NCBI GenBank assembly: GCA_002772705.1
Contig: PFDH01000027.1
Location: 12,028 to 18,493, forward strand
Reading direction: 5' to 3'
Source of the DNA: Candidatus Pacebacteria bacterium CG10_big_fil_rev_8_21_14_0_10_44_11
GTDB lineage: Bacteria; Patescibacteriota; Microgenomatia; UBA1400; PJMF01
Length of the DNA stretch: 6,466 bases
Shown here: in pieces, positions 6,033 to 6,466 of the stretch
Position numbering within the stretch: the first letter of the stretch is position 1
How the letters are laid out: each line of letters starts with the position of its first letter
Program-made: the position numbers and the translations under genes
Notes under the pieces: generated by a model
Database searches by the model: none
What the model was told of the DNA's origin: nothing
What the model saw: only the letters and a program-made list of their open reading frames with translations

Positions 6033-6466
6033 ATGAAAAACCTTGAAAGAATGATTAATCGACATCCTCAGTTAATAGAGTTAGCTGATTATTTATTGCC
6101 AGAATTTTTTAGAGCTTTTTTAAGAAGATTGATACTTGGTGAAAATTTTCTTTAGCTGAGCCATTCGAAATTAGTGTTAATAGTACATCAGCTCAGTTCT
6201 GGATCAATAATCCTAGCGATTGGTACAGAATCGCTCATAGTGGATTTGAAGAAGGTTTTATTCAAGAATTATTGACAAGTATTTTGCCTTCGGATATCTT
6301 CTTGGATATCGATTCAGCACAAGGGCTCTATGCGATATTGGCTGCAGCCATAGGTGCTGAAGTTTATGCTATAGAACCAGATCCAATTTCTATTGCATCG
6401 TTAAGAAAAAATCAAGCTCTTAATGTGGAGTTAGCAAAAAATTTGCATATTTTGGATATGGCAGTT
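6033..6466 (+). pseudogene. FkbM-family methyltransferase, 5' part, with -1 frame break; runs off window
   Basis: From ATG 6033 the frame gives 40 residues and stops at TAG 6153-6155. The -1 frame then continues open to the window end and encodes LAEPFEI..., NNPSDWYRIAHSGFEEGF and a Rossmann SAM-binding start: FLDIDSAQGLY, then AEVYAIEPDP with the acidic ribose-binding residue. This matches the N-terminal half of FkbM-type O-methyltransferases, which often modify sugars or lipids. The frames join smoothly if reading slips back one base at AAATTTT (6143-6149), giving GENFSLAEPF. Motif I has Asp at 6311-6313 where the family normally has Gly. A one-base deletion in the A/T run, a sequencing error or programmed frameshifting would all explain it. 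It starts 16 bases after the PLD gene and is probably in the same operon. The C-terminal part lies outside the window. Confidence 0.65.

Noticed and set aside
1..6466. CRISPR arrays, insertion sequences or an integrase
   Set aside because: I saw no regularly spaced repeats, terminal inverted repeats with transposase, or recombinase motifs on either strand.

Overview
The window looks like chromosomal DNA of a small-genome bacterium, most plausibly Patescibacteria (Candidate Phyla Radiation). This placement is an inference. It rests on two serine tRNAs sharing a similar D arm, extended -10 promoters with few convincing Shine-Dalgarno sites, a compact gene layout and lineage-typical hypothetical membrane proteins. 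No marker gene is present to prove it.

Left part (1-3602, moderate GC). A minus-strand tRNA-Ser(GCU) is divergent from a gene for a polytopic membrane protein with a glycerophosphodiesterase-membrane-domain-like pattern (241-1356). Next come a membrane-anchored protein that resembles an (alpha/alpha)6 six-hairpin glycosidase (1405-2979) and a DNA-3-methyladenine glycosylase of the AlkA/HhH-GPD family (2979-3602). The last two overlap by one base at TAATG, so they are probably translationally coupled.

Junction (3603-3901). An extended -10 promoter drives a plus-strand tRNA-Ser(GGA). A long hairpin begins two bases after the tRNA. It is followed by a second stem-loop, a tiny possible leader ORF, a weak terminator-like hairpin and a 14-bp perfect palindrome that spans the next start codon.

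Right part (3902-6466, clearly more AT-rich). Two tandem genes encode soluble two-HKD phospholipase D/cardiolipin-synthase-like proteins of almost equal length. They are followed by the start of an FkbM-type SAM methyltransferase that runs off the window. The first PLD gene is split by a single in-frame UGA, but both HKD motifs remain in frame around it. The methyltransferase is split by a -1 frame change exactly at a canonical slippery heptamer (A AAT TTT). These could be recoding sites, fresh pseudogenes or sequence errors. The sequence alone cannot decide, and ordinary decay or error is the default explanation. The AT shift right after a tRNA gene also allows an acquired block of envelope/lipid-modification genes.
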